Below are positions 5,158-6,219 of a stretch of 6,219 nt of DNA, piece after piece. Position 1 is the first letter of the stretch; each line of letters opens with the position of its first letter. The DNA comes from an uncultured Collinsella sp. (GTDB lineage Bacteria; Actinomycetota; Coriobacteriia; Coriobacteriales; Coriobacteriaceae), in NCBI GenBank assembly GCA_900759435.1, contig CAAEVD010000145.1:1-6219 (forward strand), read 5' to 3'. The position numbers and the translations under genes were made by a program. The notes under the pieces were generated by a model. That model made no database searches. It was not told the origin of the DNA and was given only the letters and a program-made list of their open reading frames with translations.

Positions 5158-5330
5158 TATAAGTAAGGAACCCGTTGGGACACGGCCACTCAACGGCCGA
5201 AAACTAAGAACGGAGGTATCGCCGCACCACACACAACGACATCCGCCACGCTTGCAAATAGCAACATACACCAACGGCTCCAACAACCCACGGCGCCGTG
5301 ATGTCACCGACAGACAAGGAGGTCGCTACC
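5158..5330 (+). promoter_or_regulatory. Candidate -10 box and long leader of the first lipoprotein gene
   Basis: TATAAG (5158-5163) is the best -10 candidate but lacks a clear -35. It implies a leader of about 160 nt. The leader holds a CGTTG/CAACG inverted repeat at 5173-5195 enclosing a second GGGACAC, and a GGAGG (5212-5216) with no start codon nearby. The true ribosome binding site is AAGGAGG at 5316-5322. No known riboswitch was recognised. Confidence 0.3.
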
Positions 5331-5939
5331 ATGAAGAAAAAGACCCTATCGATCCTTTCCCTTTGCATTGCCCTCTTTGCCGCGCTCGCCCTTGTCGGCT
5401 GCGGCGGAAGTGCGTCAAGCGGAGGCGGGGGCAGCAGCGCATCCAAGAGCGAGGGCAAGGAAAAGGCCCCCGTCGCTAAGAAGACCGACTTTATCTGGTT
5501 TAAGGTGGAAATGCCCGAGGGCGTTGGCGTAAGCGACTCCGCCGGCAAGAATGCCGACAGGGTCCAGCTCACTTTCCCCGAGAACGAGAACACCACAGTC
5601 GACCGTTTCATCCCCGTTTGGCAAGAGAAGATGACGGCCGAAGAGTCCTTTGCAGAGCAGGCCGAAAGGCACACCGGAACGTTCCAGTGGGAGGATGGCG
5701 ACCCCGTCGAGTACAACGGCAGAACATGGCTCACCGGAACGTGCAAGGACAACGGCGGCACTTATACCTACCTCTTTACCGACGTCGACACGGGAAGCGT
5801 CTATATCATGATTAGGAACGTCGACCTTCACAAGAAAGAAGCCGAGGCGCTCCTCAACTCCATCGAGTTCCCCGACGACATCAAGGCGGCCGTCACCGAG
5901 GCCCGCGGCGTCGAGATTTCGAGCATCGAGATCAAGTAG
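5331..5939 (+). CDS. Small lipoprotein with PsbP/Mog1-like domain (hypothetical)
   Basis: 202 residues. Seen: a KKK N-terminus, hydrophobic stretch and lipobox LVGC with Cys24 as the predicted lipidated residue, then a Gly/Ser/Lys-rich linker (25-50) and a single globular domain (about 52-185). That domain starts FIWFKVEMPEG, has VEYNGRTWLTGTC in the middle and ends with helix AEALLNSIEFPDD. It is therefore expected to sit on the outer face of the membrane. The domain layout parallels the divergent zinc-ribbon protein, and the N-terminus is nearly identical to the next gene, so this is one member of a paralogous set. The start at 5331 is preferred over the in-frame ATG at 5298 because AAGGAGG (5316-5322) sits eight bases upstream and the signal sequence begins here. 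No family name is assigned and no ligand can be inferred. Confidence 0.87.
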   Translation: MKKKTLSILSLCIALFAALALVGCGGSASSGGGGSSASKSEGKEKAPVAKKTDFIWFKVEMPEGVGVSDSAGKNADRVQLTFPENENTTVDRFIPVWQEKMTAEESFAEQAERHTGTFQWEDGDPVEYNGRTWLTGTCKDNGGTYTYLFTDVDTGSVYIMIRNVDLHKKEAEALLNSIEFPDDIKAAVTEARGVEISSIEIK

Positions 5940-5996
5940 CAAGGGTTCGCGCACGCCCGCACGAACGCCCCATTAAATGAACGGGCACCTCACCTC

Positions 5997-6032
5997 GGGG
6001 AGAGCCGGCAGCACCGGCCCTCCCCTCTTTTG
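5997..6032 (+). terminator. Intrinsic terminator of the first lipoprotein gene
   Basis: GGGGAG (5997-6002) pairs with CTCCCC (6020-6025) and GCCGG (6004-6008) with CCGGC (6014-6018), separated by one A-C mismatch, around a CAGCA loop. TCTTTTG follows (6026-6032). It separates the two tandem lipoprotein genes into independent units. Confidence 0.88.
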
Positions 6033-6070
6033 CGCGCGCATATTGCCACTTAACGGCGCAAATCCGGCCC

Positions 6071-6151
6071 CCAGAATGGGACACATGGCCCACCCGAACG
6101 AGCCGCTCGCGCGTACAGTAAAGGCAGGTAATCCATGGGCGGTTACAGATC
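6071..6151 (+). repeat. Promoter-like repeat, copy 3, upstream of the second lipoprotein gene
   Basis: The gene-bearing counterpart of copy 1 (65 of 74 bases over 6078-6151). The conserved motif begins 89 bp before the start codon. TACAGT (6114-6119) or TAATCC (6129-6134) could be the -10. If TACAGT is used, the conserved GGCCCACC falls near the -35 region, so the motif may be bound by a regulator or be part of the promoter. A GAGGAGG ribosome binding site follows at 6152-6158. Confidence 0.6.
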
Positions 6152-6166
6152 GAGGAGGACACGACC

Positions 6167-6219
6167 ATGAAAAAGAAGGCCTTTGCGATTCTCACCCTCT
6201 GCATCAGTCTCTTTGCCGC
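6167..6219 (+). CDS. Second lipoprotein paralogue, N-terminal fragment
   Basis: The first 17 codons read MKKKAFAILTLCISLFA before the window ends. They match the preceding lipoprotein's signal peptide (MKKKTLSILSLCIALFA) at 13 of 17 residues, including the Cys at position 12, so this is almost certainly a tandem paralogue. The lipobox lies outside the window. The start is supported by GAGGAGG eight bases upstream. Confidence 0.8.
   Translation, partial: MKKKAFAILTLCISLFA

Noticed and set aside
4202..5479. A 425-codon plus-strand open frame across the zinc-ribbon gene and into the lipoprotein
   Set aside because: It is Arg-rich shadow sequence overlapping two better supported genes and a promoter region.
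1..6219. A CRISPR array, transposase, toxin-antitoxin or defence system
   Set aside because: There are no regularly spaced repeats, no transposase or nuclease motifs, and no small gene pair. The repeats found are isolated copies of non-coding DNA.

Overview
The window looks like a chromosomal segment from a gut actinobacterium of the Coriobacteriia, most likely Collinsella or a close relative. This is inferred from the GC-rich coding sequence, GGAGG-type ribosome binding sites, an LPXTG wall-anchored protein with an InlB-type repeat, a zinc-ribbon/single-TM protein, a C69-type dipeptidase start and an fchA-folD pair. No marker gene is present, so the genus is a guess.

Left part (1-1902), all on the minus strand. 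An fchA-folD operon encodes two consecutive steps of one-carbon folate metabolism, with a 2-nt gap between the genes. Downstream of folD is a 366-bp intergenic stretch holding a 35-bp near-perfect inverted repeat around a strong hairpin (possible MITE-like element and terminator). It is followed by the first 15 codons of a C69-family dipeptidase running off the left edge. The FolD lacks the lysine and glutamine needed for cyclohydrolase activity in the classic bifunctional enzyme, so FchA probably supplies that step.

Middle (1903-3900). A 440-bp intergenic region carries a minus-strand terminator-like hairpin in front of fchA, a dispersed repeat copy, three GTTGCAA(C/A) sites and a palindrome next to a TATATA box. 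It leads into a plus-strand gene for a 492-residue secreted LPKTG wall protein with a beta-helix-like region, closed by a strong terminator.

Right part (3901-6219). A minus-strand gene for a zinc-ribbon/single-TM protein lies opposite a plus-strand lipoprotein gene and the start of a second, similar lipoprotein gene. The three genes probably form one envelope protein cluster: the zinc-ribbon protein's outer domain and the lipoprotein domain look alike. Three copies of a motif centred on GGGACACATGGCCCACC occur here. One sits directly before the second lipoprotein, one between the divergent genes, and one is an orphan promoter-like copy with no gene after it, suggesting a lost paralogue or a mobile promoter-bearing repeat.

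I see no defence system, CRISPR array, transposase, rRNA or tRNA. The most unusual content is the repeated regulatory DNA, not a new protein system.
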